Source of the DNA: Synergistales bacterium
GTDB taxonomy: Bacteria > Synergistota > Synergistia > Synergistales > Aminobacteriaceae
Direction of reading: 5' to 3'
Assembly: GCA_026002715.1 (NCBI GenBank)
Contig: BOCC01000104.1
Span: 1-7,851 of the forward strand
Length of the DNA: 7,851 nucleotides
Part shown: positions 1 through 7,108 of the stretch, piece after piece
Layout: each line of letters starts with the position of its first letter
Position numbering within the stretch: the stretch's first letter is position 1
Translations under genes and position numbers: made by a program
The notes under the pieces: model-generated
Told to the model about the DNA's origin: nothing
Databases searched by the model: none
Seen by the model: the letters and a program-made list of their open reading frames with translations, nothing else

Positions 1-2
1 AC

Positions 3-893
3 GCCGGAGAGAGTGAAACGGACGGCGGACGAGGCGTCTCCCCGTTATCGGGAATTGAAACAAAAGTTTGGCCGGCTCCTTTGTCCCTTGTCTCTAAGGT
101 GCGCGGCGAGGGGTTGACCGTTTGGGCCGACGAATGCAACGTTTGTTCTATTTTGTGGCGCGGCGGCGTCCCGGCTCTTTATCGCTGGAAACCGCGCGTC
201 AATGTAGAGGCTGAGACGGAATGGTTTCGGGCTTACTGCGCGTCTCGGGCCGAGGACGTCGGTGAGATTTTTATCTTGGACGTCTCGAGCCCCGACGGGG
301 CCGCGTTGTCGTCTCTTGGCGAGATAATCAAGGAGAGCGTTTCTCTTTACCCCTGGATAGATGAAGTGAACTTATCGCGAAACGCGCTGGACAGCGCCCT
401 GACGTTGGAGCAGACCGTTCACAGGCTGTCCAACGTGGCCTGCTGGCTTCTTGCTATGGGGCTTTTTGTCTTGGCGGGAAATGGTTTGCGCTGGTACGAA
501 GCGCGACGCGGCATCGACGAGATAAGGGATAAATCCTCAGAGATTTACCGCTCCGTCTTCGACCCTTCAAGGACGGGGCGAATCCCCGACCCTCTCGGTT
601 TGGCGCGCTCCAAAATAGCGGAGCTAAGGGGCGATGATACGGCCGGGCGTTTAATAAACCAAGTGTTCGACGAATTGGGAAGTATCTTTCAGCAAAACCC
701 AAGCATGGACGTTACAATAGATTCCGTTCGGTTTACTCTCGACGGCGTGGATTATACAGGCTTAACCTCCGACGCCGGAACGCCGCAGGAGTTTCAGAAC
801 GCATGGGCGGACATAGCGGGCAACGCCATGCTCCAAAACGTGCAAAACGCGCCGGGCGTCGGTTATCGTTTTGATTTGACCGTAAAATGGTGA
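3..893 (+). CDS. gspL: Type II secretion system protein GspL, C-terminal part (5' end outside window)
   Basis: GspL is the bitopic inner-membrane protein whose cytoplasmic actin-like domain recruits the ATPase GspE and whose periplasmic part pairs with GspM. The frame is open from the first bases of the window, so the TTG at 81 is probably internal and the gene runs off the left edge; about 296 codons are visible. Counting from the TTG at 81, residues about 12-40 (GLTVWADECNVCSILWRGG) look like a strand-rich actin-fold segment. Residues about 117-135 (ACWLLAMGLFVLAGNGL) form a single membrane helix, followed by a charged, probably helical stalk (139-160) and a periplasmic domain to residue 270 with alternating strands near VTIDSVRFTLDGVDY, as in the ferredoxin-like GspL C-terminus. 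GspL proteins are usually near 400 residues, so roughly 100 or more are missing. The assignment rests mainly on architecture and on the position before gspM, gspN and gspC; primary sequence in this family is weakly conserved. Confidence 0.8.
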   Translation, partial: AGESETDGGRGVSPLSGIETKVWPAPLSLVSKVRGEGLTVWADECNVCSILWRGGVPALYRWKPRVNVEAETEWFRAYCASRAEDVGEIFILDVSSPDGAALSSLGEIIKESVSLYPWIDEVNLSRNALDSALTLEQTVHRLSNVACWLLAMGLFVLAGNGLRWYEARRGIDEIRDKSSEIYRSVFDPSRTGRIPDPLGLARSKIAELRGDDTAGRLINQVFDELGSIFQQNPSMDVTIDSVRFTLDGVDYTGLTSDAGTPQEFQNAWADIAGNAMLQNVQNAPGVGYRFDLTVKW

Positions 894-916
894 TGGAATG
901 TTGAGGGTATGATATT

Positions 917-1417
917 ATGAAATTTGATATAAACAAAATACGTTCCGTTTTGCGCGGAGAGGTCAACGGCTCGGTCCGTTTTCTCCTTATGTCCTTTGCG
1001 GCGGCGTTTGTATGGGTTGCCTCGTGGTATCTCTCCGGGATGTACGCCAGCGCCCATTCGAGCTTTGCGCTTCAGCGAGAGCGTTATAACACTCTGAGCG
1101 TTTTAGCCGCTGAGTACAAAGCGGCGGCGCCGTCCGCTTCCGCCGCGGGTTCCGTGCGGCGGACGGACGCTATGGCCGTGTTTACCCAGGTGTCCAATGA
1201 GGTCAGTTTGGGTATCCGCGTTACCCGGATCGTTCCGTCGCCAGACAGAAGACGTTGTTCGGTGGAAATTGGCCGAATTTACGCGGAGGAATTGACAGAT
1301 CTGATACGCGGGCTTTCTGAGCGCGGGATGCGGGTTGTGAGCGCGCGCCTTCGCGCCCTTCCAGCCGGACAAGAACGGCTTTTCAGCCTCGAGGCCGACA
1401 TCGAGGCCGTTTCCTGA
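917..1417 (+). CDS. gspM: Type II secretion system protein GspM-like
   Basis: GspM is a small bitopic inner-membrane protein that pairs with GspL in the T2SS assembly platform. The 166-residue product has a short basic cytoplasmic tail (1-20), one membrane helix at about 21-42 (FLLMSFAAAFVWVASWYL), a short helical, coiled-coil-like segment at 48-70 (ALQRERYNTLSVLAAEY), then an Ala/Ser linker. The C-terminal domain (about 85-166) has the helix-strand-strand-helix-strand pattern expected of the ferredoxin-like GspM/PilO fold: GIRVTRIVPS, RCSVEIGRIY, ELTDLIRGLSERGMRVVSARL and FSLEADIEAV. The ATG at 917 is preceded at about nine bases by GAGGG (903-907) and lies 23 bases after the gspL stop. Sequence conservation in GspM is low; the call combines topology with the position between gspL and gspN. 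A PilO-like protein is the alternative, but the T2SS context favours GspM. Confidence 0.75.
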   Translation: MKFDINKIRSVLRGEVNGSVRFLLMSFAAAFVWVASWYLSGMYASAHSSFALQRERYNTLSVLAAEYKAAAPSASAAGSVRRTDAMAVFTQVSNEVSLGIRVTRIVPSPDRRRCSVEIGRIYAEELTDLIRGLSERGMRVVSARLRALPAGQERLFSLEADIEAVS

Positions 1418-1436
1418 AGCCGCAAAAATAAAAAAC

Positions 1437-1470
1437 ATAAGAAAAATATAAGAAAAAATATAAGAAGGAT
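1437..1470 (+). repeat. Three A-rich tandem repeats in the gspM-gspN spacer
   Basis: Three imperfect head-to-tail units fill the spacer: ATAAGAAAAAT (1437-1447), ATAAGAAAAAAT (1448-1459) and ATAAGAAGGAT (1460-1470). The third unit contains AGAAGG (1463-1468), the best Shine-Dalgarno match for gspN, but it lies 13 bases before the ATG at 1482, longer than the usual 5-9. The A-rich tract contrasts sharply with the GC-rich flanking genes. It could be an unstructured translation-initiation enhancer or a slippage-prone element; its role is unproven. Confidence 0.7.
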
Positions 1471-1481
1471 AAAACTCGAGG

Positions 1482-2084
1482 ATGAAAATAATCAGGCTAT
1501 GTTTGAAAATAACGCTTTTTATCGTAGGCTTCTCGGCGGCGGCTTGGTTTTTTATGCCTTGGCGCGGGCTTGGGGAGTACGCTTTGCGGGCGTCGGGTAT
1601 CACCTACTCTTCCGTCAAGAGCGCCAACGGCGGATTTACCGTAGAAAACCTCAGGGCGTATAAGCTGAGCGGTATGGCCGACCTGTCGTTTAGAACCCTG
1701 ACCGTCGTACCGGACGCGTTTTATTCTATTTTGAGCCTGTCGTTGCTGTGCCGCCTGTCATTTACGGACGGCGCGATTGGCGAGTTGTCCGTGACGCCGC
1801 TTAAAAAAATCCCGGGTATAGGCTTCGGCGACGGACGTCTCACCATAAGCGCCAGAAACGGCAATATTTTCTTAGAGGGCATAAGAAGCAACGGGGCTCT
1901 TTCTATGAACGGGGATTTGCTTATAGATATTTACGCCGAGAAGATAATTCAGCGCGCGGCCCTGACGCTGAACATCAAGCCGGGCGTCAATTCCGACCCC
2001 TTTGAGAAAGAGGTCTTGCCTCTTTTGCAAAACATCATGCCTCTCGAGCAAGAGTCTCAGGGGCGTTGGGTGCTTAGCAGATGA
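1482..2084 (+). CDS. gspN: Type II secretion system protein GspN
   Basis: GspN is an accessory bitopic inner-membrane protein found in only a subset of T2SS; its exact role is unsettled. The 200-residue product starts with a short basic tail and a membrane helix or uncleaved signal anchor at about 7-25 (CLKITLFIVGFSAAAWFF). The rest is a strand-rich periplasmic domain with the repetitive glycine-punctuated pattern of the family: GITYSSVKSANGGFTVENL (39-57), SFRTLTVVPD (69-78), GDGRLTISARNGNIFLEG (116-133) and SNGALSMNGDLLID (136-149). It ends in LLQNIMPLEQESQGRWVLSR (181-200), resembling the usual GspN C-terminus. At 200 residues it is at the short end for the family. The start follows the A-rich repeat spacer; GAGG (1478-1481) abuts the ATG, and AGAAGG lies 13 bases upstream. 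The stop overlaps gspC by ATGA. An unrelated AsmA-like protein is a less likely alternative. Confidence 0.72.
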   Translation: MKIIRLCLKITLFIVGFSAAAWFFMPWRGLGEYALRASGITYSSVKSANGGFTVENLRAYKLSGMADLSFRTLTVVPDAFYSILSLSLLCRLSFTDGAIGELSVTPLKKIPGIGFGDGRLTISARNGNIFLEGIRSNGALSMNGDLLIDIYAEKIIQRAALTLNIKPGVNSDPFEKEVLPLLQNIMPLEQESQGRWVLSR

Positions 2085-3061
2085 AATGGCGCGTCAAAAA
2101 AACTCAGCCAAAAGACGAAACGGGGAACGAGAAAGACAAATCGTCAGCTCGTCGTAACGACAAACCCGAAGCGCTGGCGTTTAGGTTATGGGCTTGGGTG
2201 TTGCCGGTTTTTGTTGGGATTGTCTGCGGCTGGTTTTGTATGGCTTGTATAGGCGCTTGGCTTGACCGGTATGGCGCGGGCTCCCGCCCGCTTGCCGTCG
2301 CCTCGGCGTCGGGCGGTGAAATTACGCCCTCAGAGACGCACGATATGAAGACGTTTTTGGCGGCAAATCCGTTCAAGGTCACGCCGATGCCGCTGCCTTT
2401 GGAGATAGCGTCGCAGGATACTATAAGCGAGGATGCCGGGCCTGTTATCGTGGGGTCTTTGGCGACGGCGGTCCTGAAGGGGACTTCGCCGGGCATTTTG
2501 GCTTGGATGGAGGACGAGGGCAAAACGCGCCTGGTCTTGGTGGGGGGCAGCTTTGACGTTTACACATTGGAAGAAGTCAACTACACCGAGGCCGTGTTTG
2601 TCAAAGACGACGAACATATTATTAAAGAGCTTCTCTACGGCGCCTTGCCCGTTACGGCTCCAAAACAGCCCGCTCGAGCCGCCGCGCCAGTGGCTAAAGC
2701 GCCTGCGCCCGCCGCGGGAGCTCAGGTCATTCCCGCCGATCCCGAAAAGGGAGCGCCGGGCACGGTCAGTCAGGAGCTTATAAATTCGTTGATGGAAAAC
2801 CCGTTTGACGAGATGAAAAGAGTGCGTATTCGCCCCTCGTCGGAGGGAAACGGCATTCAAGTTCAGTGGATAAACCGCGACAGCATACTGAACCAGCTCG
2901 GCGTGCAAAAAGGCGACGTCATAAGCTCGATAAACGGCATTCCCCTGCGCAACATGATAGACATAACCAACTCCATAAACTCGCTTATGAACAGCGACCG
3001 TTTTGACGTAGAGGTCAAACGCGGCGGCGCGTCCACTTCCTTGCAGTATGTGGTGAAATAG
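2081..3061 (+). CDS. gspC: Type II secretion system protein GspC (HR plus PDZ domains)
   Basis: GspC links the inner-membrane platform to the outer-membrane secretin and takes part in substrate selection. The 326-residue product has a charged cytoplasmic tail (1-33), a membrane helix at about 36-58 (LWAWVLPVFVGIVCGWFCM), a low-complexity periplasmic segment, and a homology-region (HR) domain at about 118-187. The HR core includes IVGSLATAVLKG, GILAWMEDEG and TRLVLVGGSFDVYTLEEV; in known systems this domain binds the N0 domain of GspD. An Ala/Pro-rich linker (about 190-228) leads to a C-terminal PDZ domain (about 231-326) with INRDSILNQLGVQKGDVISS and INGIPLRNMID, typical of the GspC PDZ. The ATG overlaps the gspN stop by four bases (ATGA) and there is no strong Shine-Dalgarno, so translational coupling is likely. 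GspC in other bacteria carries either a PDZ or a coiled coil here; this one is the PDZ type. Confidence 0.9.
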   Translation: MKWRVKKTQPKDETGNEKDKSSARRNDKPEALAFRLWAWVLPVFVGIVCGWFCMACIGAWLDRYGAGSRPLAVASASGGEITPSETHDMKTFLAANPFKVTPMPLPLEIASQDTISEDAGPVIVGSLATAVLKGTSPGILAWMEDEGKTRLVLVGGSFDVYTLEEVNYTEAVFVKDDEHIIKELLYGALPVTAPKQPARAAAPVAKAPAPAAGAQVIPADPEKGAPGTVSQELINSLMENPFDEMKRVRIRPSSEGNGIQVQWINRDSILNQLGVQKGDVISSINGIPLRNMIDITNSINSLMNSDRFDVEVKRGGASTSLQYVVK

Positions 3062-3062
3062 T

Positions 3063-3455
3063 ATGGTTTTACGCTTTGGAAAAGCGCGCAAAAACGGCTT
3101 CACTCTTATAGAGGTTATGGTGTCGGTGGTGGTGGTCAGTCTCGTCATTACGGCAGGGTATACTCTTATAGGGGTATCGTTGCGTATGTTGTCTATGGTC
3201 GAGACGGAGCGCGCTCTCCTGAGCGAGGCGCAAAAAATCTATCTCGATTTTCTCACGCAAAGCGACATGACGGACACAGGTGAAAAACAGGAAGAGGGCA
3301 GCCCTTATATCGTTAAATGGAGCGTCGAGACGGACTCGGTTCCGGTGGTTGACGAATTGGAGCTGACGTTCAGACGGCTGACCGTGGAGATTGGGGATAG
3401 AGAGATTGTGCTGTTTTTGCAAGATTCGCAGGGGCTCGAGGAGTTTGATTCTTGA
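3063..3455 (+). CDS. gspI: Minor pseudopilin, GspI type
   Basis: This is a type IV pilin-like protein with a class III signal peptide: basic leader MVLRFGKARKNG (1-12), then FTLIEVMVSVVVVSLVITAG. The prepilin peptidase should cut after Gly12 and methylate Phe13; the +5 Glu (Glu17) needed for pseudopilus assembly is present. The hydrophobic N-terminal helix spans about 13-38. The short remainder (to residue 130, about 118 in the mature form) includes YIVKWSVETD and ELTFRRLTVEIGDREIVLF, a small strand-rich domain whose size and V-x-W-x-V pattern fit GspI better than GspG (no calcium-loop C-terminus seen), GspH or the longer GspJ/GspK. GspI normally forms the pseudopilus tip with GspJ and GspK. 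It starts one base after the gspC stop and overlaps gspD by four bases. Pseudopilin status is certain; the I subtype is likely but not proven. Confidence 0.8.
   Translation: MVLRFGKARKNGFTLIEVMVSVVVVSLVITAGYTLIGVSLRMLSMVETERALLSEAQKIYLDFLTQSDMTDTGEKQEEGSPYIVKWSVETDSVPVVDELELTFRRLTVEIGDREIVLFLQDSQGLEEFDS
3438..3443 (+). promoter_or_regulatory. Ribosome binding site deciding the TTG start of gspD
   Basis: GAGGAG lies eight bases before the TTG at 3452, inside the end of gspI. It is the best Shine-Dalgarno match near gspD and favours TTG 3452 as the start. A second in-frame TTG at 3470 also has a purine-rich match upstream (AAAAGGGTGG, 3455-3464), so initiation there, shortening the signal peptide by six residues, cannot be excluded. 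Confidence 0.6.
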
Positions 3456-5491
3456 AAAGGGTGGTTAATTTGCAAAAAAATAGTAATAATATTGATATAT
3501 TGTGTGTCGTTATATTGTGTGTCTTTATATTGTCGGCGTTACTTTTGCCGGCATATCCCTCGTTTGCCGCTCCGGCTCCTGTTCCCGAAGCCGCGCAGGA
3601 GGCGAAGCCGGAGGATGACGAAAAAACCCTTATCGAGGCGGCTCAGGCTATGAGGCGCGCCGGGGTTGTGCAGTTCAATTTCAAAGACATAGACCTTGTG
3701 AAGTTCGTGCGCTTCATGTCCGAGCTTTTGCAGGAAAATATCATCGTTCCCCCTAACGCCGCTGGCAAAGTCACCATTATCTCACCAAAGCCGTCAAGCC
3801 TACATGACGCGAAGCAGATTTTCCTGTCCATTCTTCAGACCAGTGGGTTTTCCATCCAAAATATGGGGAGCTACAGCAAACTTGTGCAGGGAGCGCCGAG
3901 CGCCTCTCCCTATGTTTCTATGGGGCATGTCGGCCCAGGCTACGGGGAGGAGATAGTGACATATATAGCGCCTCTCGACTATGTCGCGGCTGACTATATG
4001 ATTCAGGCGCTGCAGCAGGTTTTTGGGCAATCGGTCATGGTCATACCGGTGGGCACGGGTCGAAGTATTCTGATGCAGGGACGCTCGACCGACGTCAACA
4101 AAGCCGTGGACTTGGTGCGTAAGTTGGATGTCCCCTCGAGCGCAAGGACAAGCAGAACATTTCAGATAAATTTTGCGGACGCCGGCGTCATGGCGGGCCA
4201 GCTCAACGCCGTAGCGCAAACGGGAGGGACGCTTCGCGGCCTTGTCGCCATCCCGGACCCGAACAGCCGTCAGGTCGTCGTAGTGGCGGAGCCTCGCGTT
4301 ATTGAGGAGGCGCGGCGTATTATCGCGGAACTGGACGTTGACTCCAAGACCGGTGATTTTCATATATACAAGCTCAAAAACGTAGACGCCACGGCCGCCG
4401 CCGAGCAGATAGGCAAAGTCCTGGCGGCGTCGGCCATGCTTCAGCCCGCGCAGGACGGAAAATTCCCGGCCACCGTCGTGCCCGACGTGACGACAAACAG
4501 CCTTATCTTCGCCTCAACACAACGCCAATACGACGCCCTCGAAAAAATCTTGGACGAGATAGATATTCAGCCCAAACAAGTGCTAATCCGCGGCTTTTTG
4601 GCCGAGATAAACGTATCCAACTTGGATAAAGCCGGCATAGACTGGGCGGTTCTCGGCGGACAGATGCTGGGTGACACGCTTCTCGGCGGGGCCGTGCAAT
4701 TGGGCGAGGTGGGGGTCCCGGATCAGTTTCAGCAGTGGTTCACCGAACTTTCCCGCAAAGAGGAACGAATCCCGGCGACGGCGACGGAGGGCTCTTATAC
4801 CGTCACAAACTTCAGCCCCATGCCGTTGGCCTATATGACCATCGACATGCTCAAAAAATACGACGCGGTAAACGTTCTCTCCATGCCGCGCCTTATGTGC
4901 ACGGATAACAAAGAAAGCTCGTTTCAGGTGGGGCAGGTCGTCCCGGTCATGAAGGGCTCGACGTCCGACATCTCCAACCCCAACTCTATTCAGAATAACT
5001 TCGACTACAAAGACACGGGCCTGACCTTGACCGTCACGCCCCATATCCGAAGCGGAAACGTGATAGCCCTCGATATAGACCAGACCACGGAAGATTTGAT
5101 GACCGCGATAGGCAACGTCACGCCCGTGACGGCAAAGAGGCAGGTCAAAACTTCCGTCGTGGTGGCGGACGGGGAGACTATTGTTTTGAGCGGCATAGTG
5201 AAGGAGACGGAGCGATCTTTGAAGCGGCGCGTCCCGGGCCTGTCGTTTATCCCCTTGATTGGCGGGCTGTTCCAGAAAGTCTCCAAGGAGAAAGAGAAAA
5301 TCGATTTTATTATATTTCTAACGCCCCAGATAATTCAAAACAACGATCAAATGCGCGCCGCCACAAAGCAGGCCGTCATGACGTCGGGCGACATCGGGCT
5401 CGGGCTCGATACCGGCGATATGAGCCCGGTGGAAATAGAGATAAACAACCGCTTCAGAGAGCTTTATCGTAAAAGCATAAAGACGCAGTGA
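3452..5491 (+). CDS. gspD: Type II secretion system secretin GspD
   Basis: GspD forms the multimeric outer-membrane channel through which folded substrates leave the periplasm. The 679-residue precursor has a Sec signal peptide (hydrophobic core about 15-33, probable cut near Ala39 in PSFAAPAP). Then come N0 (about 72-147, starting VVQFNFKDIDLVKFVRFMSE), N1 (about 168-228), N2 (about 235-297) and N3 (about 303-376). The secretin barrel domain (about 378-628) contains QVGQVVPVMKG, GLTLTVTPHI, TSVVVADGETIVLSGIV and the signature RRVPGLSFIPLIGGLFQ. About 50 residues follow the barrel, with a helical end (EIEINNRFRELYRK); this is too short to assign a pilotin-binding S-domain with confidence. No lipobox is visible in the signal peptide. 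The size is normal for GspD. The start is TTG (GAGGAG eight bases upstream), overlapping the gspI stop. A PilQ or type III secretin is excluded by the N0-N1-N2-N3 layout together with the gsp neighbours. Confidence 0.95.
   Translation: MKRVVNLQKNSNNIDILCVVILCVFILSALLLPAYPSFAAPAPVPEAAQEAKPEDDEKTLIEAAQAMRRAGVVQFNFKDIDLVKFVRFMSELLQENIIVPPNAAGKVTIISPKPSSLHDAKQIFLSILQTSGFSIQNMGSYSKLVQGAPSASPYVSMGHVGPGYGEEIVTYIAPLDYVAADYMIQALQQVFGQSVMVIPVGTGRSILMQGRSTDVNKAVDLVRKLDVPSSARTSRTFQINFADAGVMAGQLNAVAQTGGTLRGLVAIPDPNSRQVVVVAEPRVIEEARRIIAELDVDSKTGDFHIYKLKNVDATAAAEQIGKVLAASAMLQPAQDGKFPATVVPDVTTNSLIFASTQRQYDALEKILDEIDIQPKQVLIRGFLAEINVSNLDKAGIDWAVLGGQMLGDTLLGGAVQLGEVGVPDQFQQWFTELSRKEERIPATATEGSYTVTNFSPMPLAYMTIDMLKKYDAVNVLSMPRLMCTDNKESSFQVGQVVPVMKGSTSDISNPNSIQNNFDYKDTGLTLTVTPHIRSGNVIALDIDQTTEDLMTAIGNVTPVTAKRQVKTSVVVADGETIVLSGIVKETERSLKRRVPGLSFIPLIGGLFQKVSKEKEKIDFIIFLTPQIIQNNDQMRAATKQAVMTSGDIGLGLDTGDMSPVEIEINNRFRELYRKSIKTQ
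3497..3541 (+). repeat. In-frame 15-bp tandem repeat in the gspD signal peptide
   Basis: Two adjacent 15-base units, ATATTGTGTGTCGTT (3497-3511) and ATATTGTGTGTCTTT (3512-3526), differ at one base and are followed by a degenerate third copy beginning ATATTGTC (3527-3541). They encode ILCVV-ILCVF-ILSAL, the hydrophobic core of the GspD signal peptide (residues 16-30). The unit is a multiple of three, so gain or loss would lengthen or shorten the hydrophobic core without a frameshift. Local base use is much more AT-rich than in the rest of the gene. Confidence 0.85.
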
Positions 5492-5513
5492 GCGCAAGTG
5501 AGAGCGTAAAGAT

Positions 5514-7073
5514 ATGACGGAACCGCTTATAGATTTGACTAAAAACGACCCGAGCGAAGCGACCGTTCCCGAGACCGGCGAACAGGGCGCGTCTTTATCT
5601 TCTTTGCCGGAGGCCAAAGCAATCAGCTCGCTCCTCCCGGAATCTATGGGGTTGGATATTCTGCGCTCGTCTAAAATATTGCCTCTGCGTATCGAAAACG
5701 GCGTTTTGATAGTGGGGGCCGTGTCGTTCGACGCATGGCCCAAGGCGCAGATGCTTGGCGTGTCTCTGGGCTATCCGATAGATTTGGAGATTTACCCTGA
5801 CAAAGATATATCCGAGCGGCTGCACACGCTCTATGACATTCGCAGCGTGGCGGCCGACGAGGCGGCCAAGAGCATGGAGGGCATCGACGATATAGACGAC
5901 CTCAGTCGCGAGGACGTGTTGAGCGACTCCGTGGAGGTCCCCGTCATCCGCCTTGTCAACGGGCTTTTTGTGGACGCCCTGAAGCAGCGCGCCACTGACA
6001 TTCACGTCGAGCCATACGAGGACGAGGTGTTGATTCGCTTTCGCGTGGACGGCGTACTACAGGACCGTCTGAGGCTGCCGCGCACGCACCAGGCGCCGCT
6101 GACCAGCCGCATAAAGGTCATGGCGAAGATGGATATAGCGGAGCATATGGCGCCGCAGGACGGGCGAATTGGCATAACGCTCGGCGAGCAGGCCGTCGAT
6201 ATCCGCGTAGGCCTCGTGCCTACGCAGCACGGAGAGCGCATAGCCATGCGTATGCTGGACAAGGGTCACGGGCTTCTCACCTTGGAGGACCTCGGCATGG
6301 AGAAAGCCGAGCGGGACGTCATGGAAAGCCTCATCTACCGTCCGCACGGCATGATTTTGTTCACAGGCCCCACGGGTTCCGGCAAGACGACGAGCCTTTA
6401 CGCCATCCTTCAGGCTTTGGCGAAACCGCAGGTAAATATAATCACGGTCGAGGACCCCATAGAATACGCGCTCCCCGGAGTGGGGCAGATTCAGGTAAAC
6501 GAGAAGGCCGGAGTTACTTTCGCGGCGGCCCTCCGCTCAATTTTGCGTCAGGACCCCGACATAGTCATGATAGGCGAAATGCGTGACTTCGAGACAGCCC
6601 ACATCGGTGTGCAGTCGTCTCTGACTGGACACCTCGTCCTCTCCACGCTGCATACAAACGACTCCATAGGGGCTTTGATTCGTTTGGTAGATATGGGTAT
6701 AGAGCCCTATCTGGCCGCGAGCTGTACAATAGGCACCGTGGCCCAGAGGTTAGCGCGCCGCCTGTGTCCGCACTGTAGGCGGGAAACGCGCGTTCCGTCC
6801 GTCATGGCGCGTGGGGGCGTAAAGACCGCGTTTGAGCCCGTTGGATGTCCTCAGTGCAACGGGACGGGATACCGAGGACGCTTGGGGCTTTATGAGCAGT
6901 TTGTTGTGAACGAGGAGATACAGGAGGCCATCGCCGCCGGAGCCCCCACGTCGAAACTGAGGGATTTAGCCCGCGCGCACGGCTTTCGTACGCTTTGGGA
7001 GATAGGCTTGGACGCCGTCGCTACGGGCAAGACGTCGCCCGAAGAATTAGTCCGCGTGGCAGGCGAAGAATAA
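5514..7073 (+). CDS. gspE: Type II secretion ATPase GspE
   Basis: GspE is the cytoplasmic hexameric ATPase that powers pseudopilus assembly and docks on GspL. The 519-residue product has an N-terminal N1E-type domain (about 38-110, including ESMGLDILRSSKILPLRIEN), then an N2E domain with the typical ATDIHVEPYEDEVLIRFRVDG (160-180). The ATPase core carries Walker A GPTGSGKT (285-292), an Asp box around ITVEDPIEY (310-318), Walker B DIVMIGEMRD (349-358) and a His box TGHLVLSTLHTND (371-383). A tetracysteine zinc module follows, with C418-x2-C421 and C445-x2-C448 and the usual GTGYRGRLGLYE just after it. All catalytic elements are intact. The usual GEIRD of the family reads GEMRD, a conservative change. 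The 23-residue loop between cysteine pairs appears shorter than in well-studied GspE proteins. The ATG lies 22 bases after the gspD stop with a weak GAGAG upstream (5500-5504). PilB is the alternative, but the operon context fixes GspE. No gspF follows. Confidence 0.96.
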   Translation: MTEPLIDLTKNDPSEATVPETGEQGASLSSLPEAKAISSLLPESMGLDILRSSKILPLRIENGVLIVGAVSFDAWPKAQMLGVSLGYPIDLEIYPDKDISERLHTLYDIRSVAADEAAKSMEGIDDIDDLSREDVLSDSVEVPVIRLVNGLFVDALKQRATDIHVEPYEDEVLIRFRVDGVLQDRLRLPRTHQAPLTSRIKVMAKMDIAEHMAPQDGRIGITLGEQAVDIRVGLVPTQHGERIAMRMLDKGHGLLTLEDLGMEKAERDVMESLIYRPHGMILFTGPTGSGKTTSLYAILQALAKPQVNIITVEDPIEYALPGVGQIQVNEKAGVTFAAALRSILRQDPDIVMIGEMRDFETAHIGVQSSLTGHLVLSTLHTNDSIGALIRLVDMGIEPYLAASCTIGTVAQRLARRLCPHCRRETRVPSVMARGGVKTAFEPVGCPQCNGTGYRGRLGLYEQFVVNEEIQEAIAAGAPTSKLRDLARAHGFRTLWEIGLDAVATGKTSPEELVRVAGEE

Positions 7074-7108
7074 AAAATGAAAGGCTCCTTCGCATTTGCC
7101 CTGGGAAG

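Noticed and set aside
81..83. TTG at 81 as the true start of gspL
   Set aside because: The frame stays open to the left edge, no convincing Shine-Dalgarno precedes the TTG, and GspL needs a much larger cytoplasmic domain before its membrane helix.
2330..3148. Long open frame (272 codons) on the - strand opposite gspC
   Set aside because: It lies entirely across gspC and the gspI start, both with clear domain signatures, and its peptide is Arg/His-rich without recognisable motifs, as expected of a shadow frame in GC-rich DNA.
3800..5044. Antisense open frames of 187 and 153 codons inside gspD
   Set aside because: They are opposite a continuous, well-conserved secretin frame, show no motifs, and have His/Arg-rich composition typical of antisense readings.
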